Part shown: positions 8,661 through 16,714 of the stretch, in pieces
Layout of the letters: every line of letters starts with the position of its first letter
How positions within the stretch are numbered: position 1 is the first letter of the stretch
DNA from: Acidimicrobiales bacterium
GTDB taxonomy: Bacteria > Actinomycetota > Acidimicrobiia > Acidimicrobiales > MedAcidi-G1
NCBI GenBank assembly: GCA_029577135.1
Contig: JARQPW010000025.1
Span: 1-34,322 of the forward strand
DNA length: 34,322 bases
Reading direction: 5' to 3'
Translations under genes and position numbers: made by a program
The notes under the pieces: model-generated
What the model was told of the DNA's origin: nothing
The model's input: the letters and a program-made list of their open reading frames with translations, nothing else
The model's database searches: none

Positions 8661-9884
8661 CTATCCCCGTGCGGCCCGCCGGGCCGCCGTCCGGAGCCGA
8701 AGGGCGTTCAACCGGATGAAGCCCTCGGCGTCGGCCTGGTCGTAGGCACCCCCGTCCTCCTCGAACGTGGCGATCGCCTCGTCGAACAGGGTGTCGTCGG
8801 ACTGCCGGCCCACGACCTCTACGTTGCCCTTGTAGAGCCGCAACCGGACCCGGCCGTTCACGAAGGCCTGGCTGTGGTCGATGGCCACCTGGAGCATCTG
8901 GCGCTCCGGGCTGAACCAGTATCCGTTGTAGATGACCTCGGCGTACCGGGGCATGAGTTCGTCCTTGAGGTGGGCGACGCCCCGGTCGAGGGTGAGCGAC
9001 TCGATGGCCCGGTGGGCCTTGAGCATGATCGTGCCACCCGGCGTCTCGTAGGCGCCCCGCGACTTCATCCCGACGTACCGGTTCTCGACGATGTCGATCC
9101 GTCCGACGCCGTTGGCGCCACCCACCTCGTTGAGGTGGGCCAGCACCCGTGCCGGTGACATCGACGTGCCGTCGATCGCCACGATGTCGCCCCGCTCGTA
9201 GGCCAGGTCGAGGTAGGTGGCCTCGTTGGGTGCCGACTCGGGGCTGGCCGTCCACCGCCACATCTCCGAGGCGGGCTCGTTCCACGGGTCCTCGAGCGGT
9301 CCCCCCTCGTACGAGATGTGGAGCAGGTTGGCGTCCATCGAGTAGGGCGACTTGGTGCCCCGCTTCATCTCGACCGGGATGCCGTGCTTCTCGGCGTAGT
9401 CGAGCAGGCTCTGGCGCGACCCCAGGTCCCACTCCCTCCACGGGGCAATGATCCGAATGTCGGGGTTCAGGGCATAGGCGCCGAGTTCGAACCGGACCTG
9501 GTCGTTGCCCTTCCCGGTTGCGCCGTGGCTGATGGCGTCGGCGCCGGTCTCGGCGGCGATCTCGACGAGCCGCTTGGCGATGAGCGGCCGGGCGATCGAG
9601 GTGCCGAGCAGGTACTCGCCCTCGTAGACGGCGTTGGCCCGGAACATCGGGAAGACGTAGTCCCGGACGAACTCCTCCCGGAGGTCCTCGATGTAGATCT
9701 CGGACACGCCCATGGCCATGGCCTTGGCCCGCGCCGGCTCGAGCTCCTCGCCCTGCCCAAGGTTGGCCGTGAAGGTCACGACCTCGCAGCCGTAGGTCTC
9801 CTCCAGCCACCGCAGGATGATCGAGGTGTCGAGCCCACCGGAGTAGGCGAGGACGACCTTGTCGACGTCGTGTTGGTTGCTCAC
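8661..9884 (-). CDS. argG: Argininosuccinate synthase
   Basis: ATP-dependent condensation of citrulline and aspartate to argininosuccinate. The 407-residue protein has the N-type ATP pyrophosphatase loop AYSGGLDTS at 13-21, followed by TANLGQGEE and later [15 protein letters not shown], both typical of ArgG. The GTG start at 9884 is chosen because it sits just before the conserved N-terminal strand and has AGGA a few bases upstream. The open frame continues across argR in a different frame and is not coding there. The 40-bp gap to argR shows no separate promoter that I can recognise. Confidence 0.97.
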   Translation of the reverse strand: MSNQHDVDKVVLAYSGGLDTSIILRWLEETYGCEVVTFTANLGQGEELEPARAKAMAMGVSEIYIEDLREEFVRDYVFPMFRANAVYEGEYLLGTSIARPLIAKRLVEIAAETGADAISHGATGKGNDQVRFELGAYALNPDIRIIAPWREWDLGSRQSLLDYAEKHGIPVEMKRGTKSPYSMDANLLHISYEGGPLEDPWNEPASEMWRWTASPESAPNEATYLDLAYERGDIVAIDGTSMSPARVLAHLNEVGGANGVGRIDIVENRYVGMKSRGAYETPGGTIMLKAHRAIESLTLDRGVAHLKDELMPRYAEVIYNGYWFSPERQMLQVAIDHSQAFVNGRVRLRLYKGNVEVVGRQSDDTLFDEAIATFEEDGGAYDQADAEGFIRLNALRLRTAARRAARG

Positions 9885-9924
9885 GTCCTGCTTCCGTTCC
9901 CTGTCTGCCGTCGTACCGGTCCGC

Positions 9925-10386
9925 TCACAGGCCGGCGAGCGACCGCAGGGTACCGGCGAGCCCCCTGCCGCTCGTGCCCTCTGCCGCCACGACCAGGATC
10001 GTGTCGTCGCCCGCAACGGTGCCGAGGATCTCATCATGTCCGGACCGATCGATCGCCGAGGCGACCACGTGTGCCGACCCCGGGGGCGTCCGCAGGACCA
10101 CGAGGTTGCCAGAGTGGTGCACCTCGGCCACCCACTCGCCCATGACCCGTCGGAGGTGGTTCCCGGGTGCGAACTGGTCAACTGGATGCTCGGGGATGGC
10201 GTACACGCTCCCGCCGCCCGGCACGCGTACCTTGACGGCGCCGAGATCGCCGAGGTCGCGCGAGACCGTCGCCTGTGTCGCATCGATGCCCACCGCCGAC
10301 AGCAGATCGACCAGTTCCATCTGGTTGGAGACCGAATGTTCAGCCAGGATCCGGGCCATCCGGTGCTGGCGCTGTGCCTTGCTCAT
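9925..10386 (-). CDS. argR: Arginine repressor
   Basis: Hexameric DNA-binding regulator that, with arginine as corepressor, silences arginine biosynthesis. The 153-residue protein has an N-terminal winged helix-turn-helix containing [18 protein letters not shown] and a C-terminal oligomerisation/arginine-binding domain containing [12 protein letters not shown], both close to the family consensus. The ATG start overlaps the argF stop (ATGA). Being inside the operon it should repress, it is probably autoregulated through the dyads upstream of argC. Confidence 0.97.
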   Translation of the reverse strand: MSKAQRQHRMARILAEHSVSNQMELVDLLSAVGIDATQATVSRDLGDLGAVKVRVPGGGSVYAIPEHPVDQFAPGNHLRRVMGEWVAEVHHSGNLVVLRTPPGSAHVVASAIDRSGHDEILGTVAGDDTILVVAAEGTSGRGLAGTLRSLAGL

Positions 10387-11303
10387 GCGTTGCCCCTCTC
10401 TCCGGCGTCGGACGTGGCCTCGCCGAGCAGCCAGGCCAGTAGACCCCGGGCGGCGTGCATCCGGTTCTCCGCCTGCTGCCACACCCGGCTGGCTGGCCCG
10501 TCGACGACGTTGCTCGTGACCTCCTCGCCCCGGTGGGCGGGCAGACAGTGCAGGAAGTGTGCCTGGGTGCCGGCGGCGTCGAGGAGCCGCTCGTCCACCC
10601 GGTAGCCCTCGAAGTCGACGAGCCGCTGGGAGCTCTCGTGCTCCTGGCCCATCGAAGTCCAGACGTCGGTGTAGACGATGTCGCTGCCCTCGACGGCCTC
10701 CTCCGGCCGGTCGAACTCGGCCACGACCACGCCGGCAGCGGCCAGCCGGTCGGCATCGACCTCGCCGGGCCGGTAGCCGGACGGGCCGGTGAACCGGACC
10801 TCCATGCCGAGCATGCCGCCCGCCAGGGCGAGCGACCGGAAGACGTTGTTGGCGTCGCCCACGTAGGTGACGCTCCGGCCGGTCAGGTCGCCGAGGAGCT
10901 GCTGCATGGTCAGGACGTCGGCCAGGGCCTGCAGGGGATGGGCGGCGTCGGAGAGCATGTTGACGATGGGCACCAGGTCGAGGGCCGCCATCCGCTCCAC
11001 CGTGGCGTGGGCGAAGACCCGGGCGCCGATGGCACCGTGGTAGCAGGCGAGGGTCCGGGTGACGTCCTCGACCGACTCCCGGGCGTCGAAGCCGACCTCG
11101 GCGCCCTGGATGTACATCGGATGGCCGCCGAGCTGGACGACCGCCATCTCCATCGAGTTGCGGGTGCGGGCCGACGGCTTCTCGAACAGCAGTGCCATGC
11201 CCCGGCCGGCGAGCACCTGTGACGGTGCCGGGTCGGCGGCAAGGTCGAGCACCCGTCCGAGTTCTCCGGGGGTCAGGTCGTCGACTTCCAGCAGGTGCCT
11301 CAT
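10383..11303 (-). CDS. argF: Ornithine carbamoyltransferase
   Basis: Converts ornithine and carbamoyl phosphate to citrulline. The 306-residue protein shows the carbamoyl-phosphate loop as [11 protein letters not shown] (40-50), the SMG loop in DVWTSMGQE and the ornithine-binding [10 protein letters not shown]. The Ser-Ala-Arg-Thr-Arg form of the STRTR motif is known in actinobacterial enzymes. The ATG overlaps the argD stop and the TGA overlaps the argR start, so translation of argD-argF-argR is probably coupled. Confidence 0.97.
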   Translation of the reverse strand: MRHLLEVDDLTPGELGRVLDLAADPAPSQVLAGRGMALLFEKPSARTRNSMEMAVVQLGGHPMYIQGAEVGFDARESVEDVTRTLACYHGAIGARVFAHATVERMAALDLVPIVNMLSDAAHPLQALADVLTMQQLLGDLTGRSVTYVGDANNVFRSLALAGGMLGMEVRFTGPSGYRPGEVDADRLAAAGVVVAEFDRPEEAVEGSDIVYTDVWTSMGQEHESSQRLVDFEGYRVDERLLDAAGTQAHFLHCLPAHRGEEVTSNVVDGPASRVWQQAENRMHAARGLLAWLLGEATSDAGERGNA

Positions 11304-12499
11304 GCGATCGCCTCCCTGTCTCCGGACAGCACGACACCGAGGATCGCCACGCCCTCGGCCAGTTCGTCATCGGTCACGGTCAGTGGCGGCGCCAGCCGCA
11401 GGGCGGTCGGCGTGATGCCGTTGACCACCAGGCCGGCGTCGAGGCACGCCCGGGCCACGTCGGCGCCGCTCCGGCCATCGAGGACGTCGGGGTCCAGTTC
11501 GGCCGCCAGGAGTAGGCCGAGGCCCCGGACGGCGGTGACGCCGGGCAGGGCCGCGAGGAGGCTGGTGAGGGCCGCCCCCTTCACCGCAGCGCAGGCTGGG
11601 GCGTCGATCTCCTCCATCACCCGGAGCACCTCACGGGCCGCCGAGGCGGCGAGGGGCTGTCCTCCGAATGTGGAACCGTGGTCGCCGGGCGCAAAGGCCG
11701 CCGCCACCTCGGCACTTGCCCAGACTGCGCCGATCGGAACGCCGTTGCCGAGGGCCTTGGCGACCGTGACGATGTCGGCCCGGATGCCGGCGTGGTGAAA
11801 GCCGAACCACCGGCCGGTGCGCCCGAGCCCGGTCTGGACCTCGTCGAGGATCAGCAGGATGCCCCGCTCGTCGCAGAGCAACCGGATGCCGACGAGGAAG
11901 TCGACGTCGGCCGGGTTGATCCCTCCCTCGCCCTGGAGCGATTCGAGCAGGATCGCCCCGACCGTGGGGTCGAGGACAGCCTCGAAGGCGTCGAGGTCGT
12001 TCCATGCGGCGTGGCGGAACCCCTCGGGCAGTGGTTGGAAGGGCTCGTGCTTCTCGGGCTGGCCGGTGGCCGCCAGCGTGGCGAGGGTCCGGCCGTGGAA
12101 CGACCGGAAGGCCGACACCACGACGTGGCGTCCCCGACCCTGGTGCTTTCGGGCCAGCTTCATGGCGGCCTCGTTAGCCTCGGCGCCGGAGTTCTGGAAC
12201 AGCACCCTCCCCGGTGTGGCCTCGCCGGTTCCCGACCGGATGAGGGCGTCCAGGCGGGCCGCCACCTCGAGGTGCGGCTCGGTGTCGAAGAGGTTGGAGA
12301 CGTGGAGGAGGGTCTCGGCCTGTGTGGCGAGGGCCGCCGCCACCCGGGGGTGGCTGTGGCCCAGGCTGGTGACCGCCAGGCCGCAGAGGAAGTCGAGGTA
12401 GCGCTTCCCCGAGTCGTCGAAGAGCTCGGTACCACTCCCCCGCACGAACGTGACGGGCGGGTCGCCGTAGTTGCCCATGAGGAGCCGGTCGCCGCTCAT
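11300..12499 (-). CDS. argD: Acetylornithine aminotransferase
   Basis: PLP-dependent class III aminotransferase that makes N-acetylornithine from N-acetylglutamate semialdehyde. The 399-residue protein has [15 protein letters not shown] near residue 105, the PLP-ring aspartate in [12 protein letters not shown] (D219), and the Schiff-base lysine in VAKALGNG (K248). The usual EPIQGEGG motif reads ESLQGEGG. The ATG overlaps the argB stop as ATGA. A second methionine at residue 8 is a possible alternative start. Confidence 0.96.
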   Translation of the reverse strand: MSGDRLLMGNYGDPPVTFVRGSGTELFDDSGKRYLDFLCGLAVTSLGHSHPRVAAALATQAETLLHVSNLFDTEPHLEVAARLDALIRSGTGEATPGRVLFQNSGAEANEAAMKLARKHQGRGRHVVVSAFRSFHGRTLATLAATGQPEKHEPFQPLPEGFRHAAWNDLDAFEAVLDPTVGAILLESLQGEGGINPADVDFLVGIRLLCDERGILLILDEVQTGLGRTGRWFGFHHAGIRADIVTVAKALGNGVPIGAVWASAEVAAAFAPGDHGSTFGGQPLAASAAREVLRVMEEIDAPACAAVKGAALTSLLAALPGVTAVRGLGLLLAAELDPDVLDGRSGADVARACLDAGLVVNGITPTALRLAPPLTVTDDELAEGVAILGVVLSGDREAIA

Positions 12500-13413
12500 G
12501 ACGGACTCTGTTCATCCCGAGCAGGGGAATCGGGGCCGCCTCCAACCGGGAACAGCATGGTCCCGATGCCGGCGTCCGTGAACAACTCGAGGAGCAGAAC
12601 ATGGGGAATCCGTCCGTCGACCATGTGCGCCGATCCGACGCCGGCGTTCACGGCATCGAGGCACGCCTGCGCCTTCGGGATCATGCCGCCGCTGATGGTG
12701 CCGTCGACCATGAGCGTCCCGAGCCGTTCGACGTCGAGTCTCGAGATCAGGGTCTCGGCGTCGTCGGCATCGGCCCGCAGTCCCTCGATGTCGGTCAGGT
12801 AGAGGATCCGCTCGGCGTCGAGCGCCCCGGCCAGGGCGGCCGCCACCGTGTCGGAGTTGATGTTGTAGGCCTGTCCCGTCACGTCGGCGCCGATCGTGGA
12901 GACGACGGGGATGAGGTCCTCGGCGAGGAGCCGTTCGACGATGCCCGGGTTGACCGCCTCGACGTCGCCCACGAAGCCCAGCTCGGGGTCCCGGGCGGTC
13001 GCCCGGATGAGGCCGCCGTCCTCGCCCGAAAGGCCGACGGCGAGCGGGCCGTGGACGTTGATGCTCGACACGATGTCCCGGCTGACCTTGCCGACCAGGA
13101 CCATCCGGGCCACGTCGAGCGTGGCGGCGTCGGTGACCCGCAGGCCGTCCCGGAACTCGGACTTCAGGCCCAGCCGGTCCATGAGCTCGCCGATCTGCGG
13201 GCCGCCGCCGTGCACGACGACCGGCCGGATGCCGACCGAGTGCATGAGCACGATGTCCTCCGCGAACCGGGCAGCCAGGTCCGGGTCGACCATGGCGTTG
13301 CCGCCGAACTTGACGACGATGACCGAGCCCTTGAACCGCTGGATGTACGGCAGGGTCTCGACCAGGACGGCGGCCCGCCGCTCCGGGGAGAACTGTTCGG
13401 TGCCGGGGTTCAT
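12496..13413 (-). CDS. argB: Acetylglutamate kinase
   Basis: Phosphorylates N-acetylglutamate, the usual feedback-controlled step. The 305-residue protein has the nucleotide-binding KFGGNAM (lysine at 35), VVHGGGPQI, and the C-terminal ISGGMIPK. The roughly 28-residue extension before the first strand (PERRAAVLVETLPYIQRFKG) is the N-terminal helix found in hexameric, arginine-inhibited kinases, so feedback inhibition by arginine is likely. The ATG at 13413 has a strong AGGAG 8 nt upstream. The longer open frame to 13722 overlaps argJ and is rejected. It lies 11 bp after argJ. Confidence 0.97.
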   Translation of the reverse strand: MNPGTEQFSPERRAAVLVETLPYIQRFKGSVIVVKFGGNAMVDPDLAARFAEDIVLMHSVGIRPVVVHGGGPQIGELMDRLGLKSEFRDGLRVTDAATLDVARMVLVGKVSRDIVSSINVHGPLAVGLSGEDGGLIRATARDPELGFVGDVEAVNPGIVERLLAEDLIPVVSTIGADVTGQAYNINSDTVAAALAGALDAERILYLTDIEGLRADADDAETLISRLDVERLGTLMVDGTISGGMIPKAQACLDAVNAGVGSAHMVDGRIPHVLLLELFTDAGIGTMLFPVGGGPDSPARDEQSPS

Positions 13414-13424
13414 CACAGGTCTCC

Positions 13425-14588
13425 TCAGGAGGTCCGCATGTTCTCGTCGATGTAGGCGTGGCTGAGGTCGGTGGTGACCACCCGTGCCGTGCCGGTGCCC
13501 TGACCGAGGTCGACCTCGAGGTCGAGGGTCCGGCCGGCCATGTGGGCCTTCAGGGCGACCTCGTCGACGGGTTGGGCCTCGCCGGCGGCGTAGACCGCCT
13601 GGCCCCCGTAGGAGATCGTGATCGTGTCGGGGTCGAAGGCGATGCCGGCAGCGCCCATCTCGGCGGCGATCCGTCCCCAGTAGGGGTCCTCGCCGTACCA
13701 GGAGCACTTGACCAGTTGGCAATTGGCGGTGTCCCGGGCGCCCTTGGCGGCCTCGGCGTCGCCGGCGGCCCCGGTGACGGTCAGGAAGACGGTCTTGGTG
13801 GAGCCCTCGGCGTCGTCGGCCATCTGTACGGCCAGCGACAGGCAGGCCTCGGCGAGCGCTGCCCCCAGGGCTTCAGGGTCGACCGGGCCGGCGGCTCCGT
13901 TGGCGAGCAGCAGCACCGTGTCGTTGGTGGACTCGGCGCCGTCGACGGTCAGGCAGTTGAAGCTGGTGCCGACGGCCGCCCGGAGCAACTCGGTGGCGGT
14001 GGCGGCGTCGACCTCGGCGTCGGTGGTGAGTACGGCGAGCATCGTGGCCATGTTGGGCTCGAGCATGGCCGCGCCCTTGGCGATGCCGCCGACGGTGAAG
14101 CCGTCGCCGATGACGGTCGTGGTCCGGGGCACGGTGTCGGTCGTCATGATCGCTGTGGCGGCTGCCGCTCCCCCGTCATCGGCGAGGGTTGCCGCCGCCT
14201 CGGGGATGCCGTGCAGGATGATGTCCATCGGGAGCGGGTAGCCGATCCAGCCGGTCGAGCAGACGAGAACCTCCTCGGCGACGCAGCCCAGCTCGGCAGC
14301 CGTGGCGGCGGCCATCTGGCGGGCGTCGTCCATGCCCTGTGCCCCGGTGGCGGCGTTGGCGTTGCCGCTGTTGAGGACGACGGCTGCCGCCCGCCCGCCG
14401 GTCGCCGCCAGGTGCTCCCGGCAGACCAGTACGGGTGCGGCGGTCATCTTGTTGGAGGTGAACACCCCGGCTGCGGTGACCGCTGCACCGTCGGCGGTGG
14501 CCACCAGCGCCAGGTCGGGGGCGCCCGACGGCTTGATTCCGCAGGTGACGCCACCGGCCACGAAGCCCGGGGTGGCGGTGACGCTCAC
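13425..14588 (-). CDS. argJ: Glutamate N-acetyltransferase / amino-acid acetyltransferase
   Basis: Self-cleaving ornithine acetyltransferase that recycles the acetyl group from acetylornithine to glutamate. The 387-residue precursor has the cleavage motif KGAAMLEPNMATML at 171-184. Threonine 182 should become the N-terminal nucleophile of the beta chain after cleavage between Ala and Thr. Other family motifs are NSGNANA (73-79) and TNDTVLLLANG. The GTG start overlaps the argC stop (GTGA). The presence of ArgJ means a cyclic acetyl pathway. Whether it also acetylates glutamate from acetyl-CoA cannot be read here. Confidence 0.97.
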   Translation of the reverse strand: MSVTATPGFVAGGVTCGIKPSGAPDLALVATADGAAVTAAGVFTSNKMTAAPVLVCREHLAATGGRAAAVVLNSGNANAATGAQGMDDARQMAAATAAELGCVAEEVLVCSTGWIGYPLPMDIILHGIPEAAATLADDGGAAAATAIMTTDTVPRTTTVIGDGFTVGGIAKGAAMLEPNMATMLAVLTTDAEVDAATATELLRAAVGTSFNCLTVDGAESTNDTVLLLANGAAGPVDPEALGAALAEACLSLAVQMADDAEGSTKTVFLTVTGAAGDAEAAKGARDTANCQLVKCSWYGEDPYWGRIAAEMGAAGIAFDPDTITISYGGQAVYAAGEAQPVDEVALKAHMAGRTLDLEVDLGQGTGTARVVTTDLSHAYIDENMRTS

Positions 14589-15631
14589 GGGTAGACCCCG
14601 ATCGAGGTGAGGCCGGCCGCCTCGTCGAGGCCCAGGGCCAGGTTGGCGCACTGCACGGCCTGGCCGGAGGCGCCCTTGACGAGGTTGTCGATGGCGCACA
14701 GCACGACCAGCAGGCCCGTCCGGGGGTCGACCCGGGCGGTCAGGTGCGCCGTGTTGGAGCCGAGCGTGGCCTTGGTCGACGGCGACCGCTCGTCGACCAC
14801 GATGAACGGCTCGTCGGCGTAGAAGTCGGTCAGCAGGCCGAGGGCGGACGAGGTGTCCAGCCCACCGGTGGGCCGTGCGTAGCAGGTGGCCAGGATGCCC
14901 CGGTTCATGGGCGCCAGGTGCGGGGTGAACAGGATCGACACGCCGTCGACCATGGAGCCGTCGGACCGCGTGCCGACCGCCTGCTCCATCTCCGGCGTGT
15001 GCCGGTGGTCGACCAGCCCGTAGGCCGAATAGTCCTCGTCGATGGCGCAGAATGTGGTCTGGGGCTTCGGGGGCCGGCCGGCGCCCGACACGCCGCTGGC
15101 GGCATCGACCACGAGCCGCGAGGGCTCCACGTGGCCACCCCACACGAAGGGGGCGAGGGCCAGCGAGGACGCCGTCGGGTAACAGCCCGGGACGGCGACC
15201 AGCGGCGCCCCGACGATCGACGACCGGTACAACTCGGGCAGCCCGTAGGCGAAGTCGTCGAGCAGTTCGGGTGCCGTGTGCGGCTCGTCGTACCACTCGG
15301 GATAGAGGGCGGCGTCCCGCAGTCGGAAGTCGGCTGAGAGGTCGATCACATGGCCGACCCGGGATGCCAGGTCGTGAACCAGTGCCTGCGAGGCGCCGTG
15401 GGGCAGGCCGAGGAACACGACGTCGCAGCCGTCGGCCGTCGATGCGTCGATCGAAGCGAAGGTCAGGTCGCCGTAGTGGGCGGCAAGGCTCGGGTAGAGG
15501 TCGGCCACGGCCGTCCCCGCCTGGGAGTCGCCGGTGGCAACGACCACGTCGAGGTCCGAATGTGCGGCACATAGCCGCAGCAGTTCCGCCCCGGTGAACC
15601 CCGAGGCCCCGATGATCCCAACTGCGGCCAT
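14585..15631 (-). CDS. argC: N-acetyl-gamma-glutamyl-phosphate reductase
   Basis: NADPH-dependent reduction of acetylglutamyl phosphate to the semialdehyde. The 348-residue protein has the dinucleotide-binding GIIGASGFTGAELLR at the N-terminus and the active-site cysteine C150 in VPGCYPTA. It is the first gene of the arginine operon. The ATG lies 6 nt after a TATGAT -10 box, so the mRNA is probably leaderless, and no ribosome-binding site is present. Operator-like dyads cover this promoter. Confidence 0.97.
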   Translation of the reverse strand: MAAVGIIGASGFTGAELLRLCAAHSDLDVVVATGDSQAGTAVADLYPSLAAHYGDLTFASIDASTADGCDVVFLGLPHGASQALVHDLASRVGHVIDLSADFRLRDAALYPEWYDEPHTAPELLDDFAYGLPELYRSSIVGAPLVAVPGCYPTASSLALAPFVWGGHVEPSRLVVDAASGVSGAGRPPKPQTTFCAIDEDYSAYGLVDHRHTPEMEQAVGTRSDGSMVDGVSILFTPHLAPMNRGILATCYARPTGGLDTSSALGLLTDFYADEPFIVVDERSPSTKATLGSNTAHLTARVDPRTGLLVVLCAIDNLVKGASGQAVQCANLALGLDEAAGLTSIGVYP

Positions 15632-15678
15632 CTCAAGATCATACGGTTTTCCGCATGATCTTGCAACATATTGATGCA
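15632..15678 (-). promoter_or_regulatory. argC promoter with two overlapping dyads, probable ArgR operator
   Basis: Promoter on the minus strand: -35 TTGCAA (15666-15661), 17-bp spacer, -10 TATGAT (15643-15638), then 6 nt to the argC ATG. A 30-bp inverted repeat (15634-15663: 13-bp arms with one mismatch around TTTT) covers the spacer and the -10 box. A second, 17-bp imperfect palindrome (15662-15678, TGCA at both ends) covers the -35. Two adjacent AT-rich dyads over a promoter are how ARG boxes are arranged for hexameric ArgR. Assignment to ArgR is inferred from position and from argR lying in this operon. Confidence 0.7.
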
Positions 15679-15697
15679 GGCCGGTGCGGAGAAGGGC

Positions 15698-16669
15698 TCA
15701 GACCGAGACTACGACCTTTCCGACCACCTTGCGGTCGGCGATGTCCTGGAGTGCCCTTGCACCTTCGTCGAAGCCGTACACGGGGTGCAGGAGCGGATCG
15801 ACGGCGCCCGTCTCCGACAGCGCGAACAACTCCCCCATCTGGCGGCCCAGGGAACTCGGGTCATGGGCCAACGACGCCCCCCAGTGCACGCCGACGACTG
15901 AATAGTTCTTCAACAGCACGTGGTTGGTGGCGATCTCCGGGATCCCGGCCACGAAGCCGATGACCAGCAGCCGGCCGTTCCACGCCATGCAGCGCCGCAC
16001 CTGCTGGAACATGTCGCCACCCACGGGGTCATAGGACACGTCGACACCACTGCCGCCGGTCAACTCGCGGACCCGCTCGACCAGGTCGTCGACCTCGCGG
16101 TGGTCGATCACCTCGTCGGCGCCGAGGGCCACGCACGCCGCCACCTTCTCCGGGCCACCGGCCACGGCGATCACGCGCGCCCCGGCTGCCAGGCCCAGTT
16201 GGATCGCCGCCGAACCGGTACCACCCGAGGCACCGGTGACCAGCAGGGTCTCGCCCGGCTGCAGCTGCGCACGATCGTGCAGGGCGTACCAGGTGGTGCA
16301 GTAGTTGGTCGGCAGGGCCACCGCCTTCTCCGGGACCACACTGTCGGGCACGGCGAACGCCGTGGCAGTGGCGACCACCGCCTGCTCGGCGAGTGCACCG
16401 CCGAGGGTCACCAGCCGCTGCCCGACCTCCAGGCCATCGACGCCTTCGCCCATTGCGGCCACTCGCCCCACCACCTCGGCGGCCGGGCTGAAGGGCAGCG
16501 GCGGCTTCACCTGGTACTCACCGCGGCACTGCAAGACGTTGGGAAAGGCCAGGCCGACCGCCTCGACGTCGAGCAATACCCGGCCGGGACCGGCCTCCGG
16601 CGCCTCGACCTCGTCGAGGACGAGGCGGTCGATGGGGTCACCCAGTTCGTGGACCTGCCAGCTGCGCAT
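15698..16669 (-). CDS. Zinc-independent MDR oxidoreductase, quinone oxidoreductase-like
   Basis: Medium-chain dehydrogenase/reductase of 323 residues resembling NADPH:quinone oxidoreductases. The N-terminal GroES-like domain lacks the zinc-ligand pattern of alcohol dehydrogenases. The Rossmann domain has LVTGASGGTGSAAIQLGLAA, and the C-terminus ends VVGKVVVSV. The substrate is unknown; quinones, enones or an acyl-CoA are all possible. The ATG is 7 nt after a TACCTT hexamer (16682-16677), so it probably has its own leaderless promoter between the pheT and arg units. Confidence 0.85.
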   Translation of the reverse strand: MRSWQVHELGDPIDRLVLDEVEAPEAGPGRVLLDVEAVGLAFPNVLQCRGEYQVKPPLPFSPAAEVVGRVAAMGEGVDGLEVGQRLVTLGGALAEQAVVATATAFAVPDSVVPEKAVALPTNYCTTWYALHDRAQLQPGETLLVTGASGGTGSAAIQLGLAAGARVIAVAGGPEKVAACVALGADEVIDHREVDDLVERVRELTGGSGVDVSYDPVGGDMFQQVRRCMAWNGRLLVIGFVAGIPEIATNHVLLKNYSVVGVHWGASLAHDPSSLGRQMGELFALSETGAVDPLLHPVYGFDEGARALQDIADRKVVGKVVVSV

Positions 16670-16682
16670 GCGGGCGAAGGTA
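16670..16682 (-). promoter_or_regulatory. Leaderless promoter -10 of the MDR oxidoreductase
   Basis: Minus strand TACCTT (16682-16677) fits TANNNT and lies 7 nt before the ATG at 16669. Transcription would then start at or next to the A of the start codon. No convincing -35 box is seen and no ribosome-binding site precedes the ATG. Confidence 0.5.
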
Positions 16683-16714
16683 GCCGTTGCCCGCTGCGGA
16701 GAATTGGTCGGGCG

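Noticed and set aside
6895-8745. A 616-residue plus-strand frame opposite the thioesterase and argH
   Set aside because: No recognisable domain; argH and the thioesterase are certain on the other strand.
7267-9810. Apparent argH with a 387-residue N-terminal extension
   Set aside because: The extension is an alternative frame of argG. argH has an ATG with a good ribosome-binding site at 8649.
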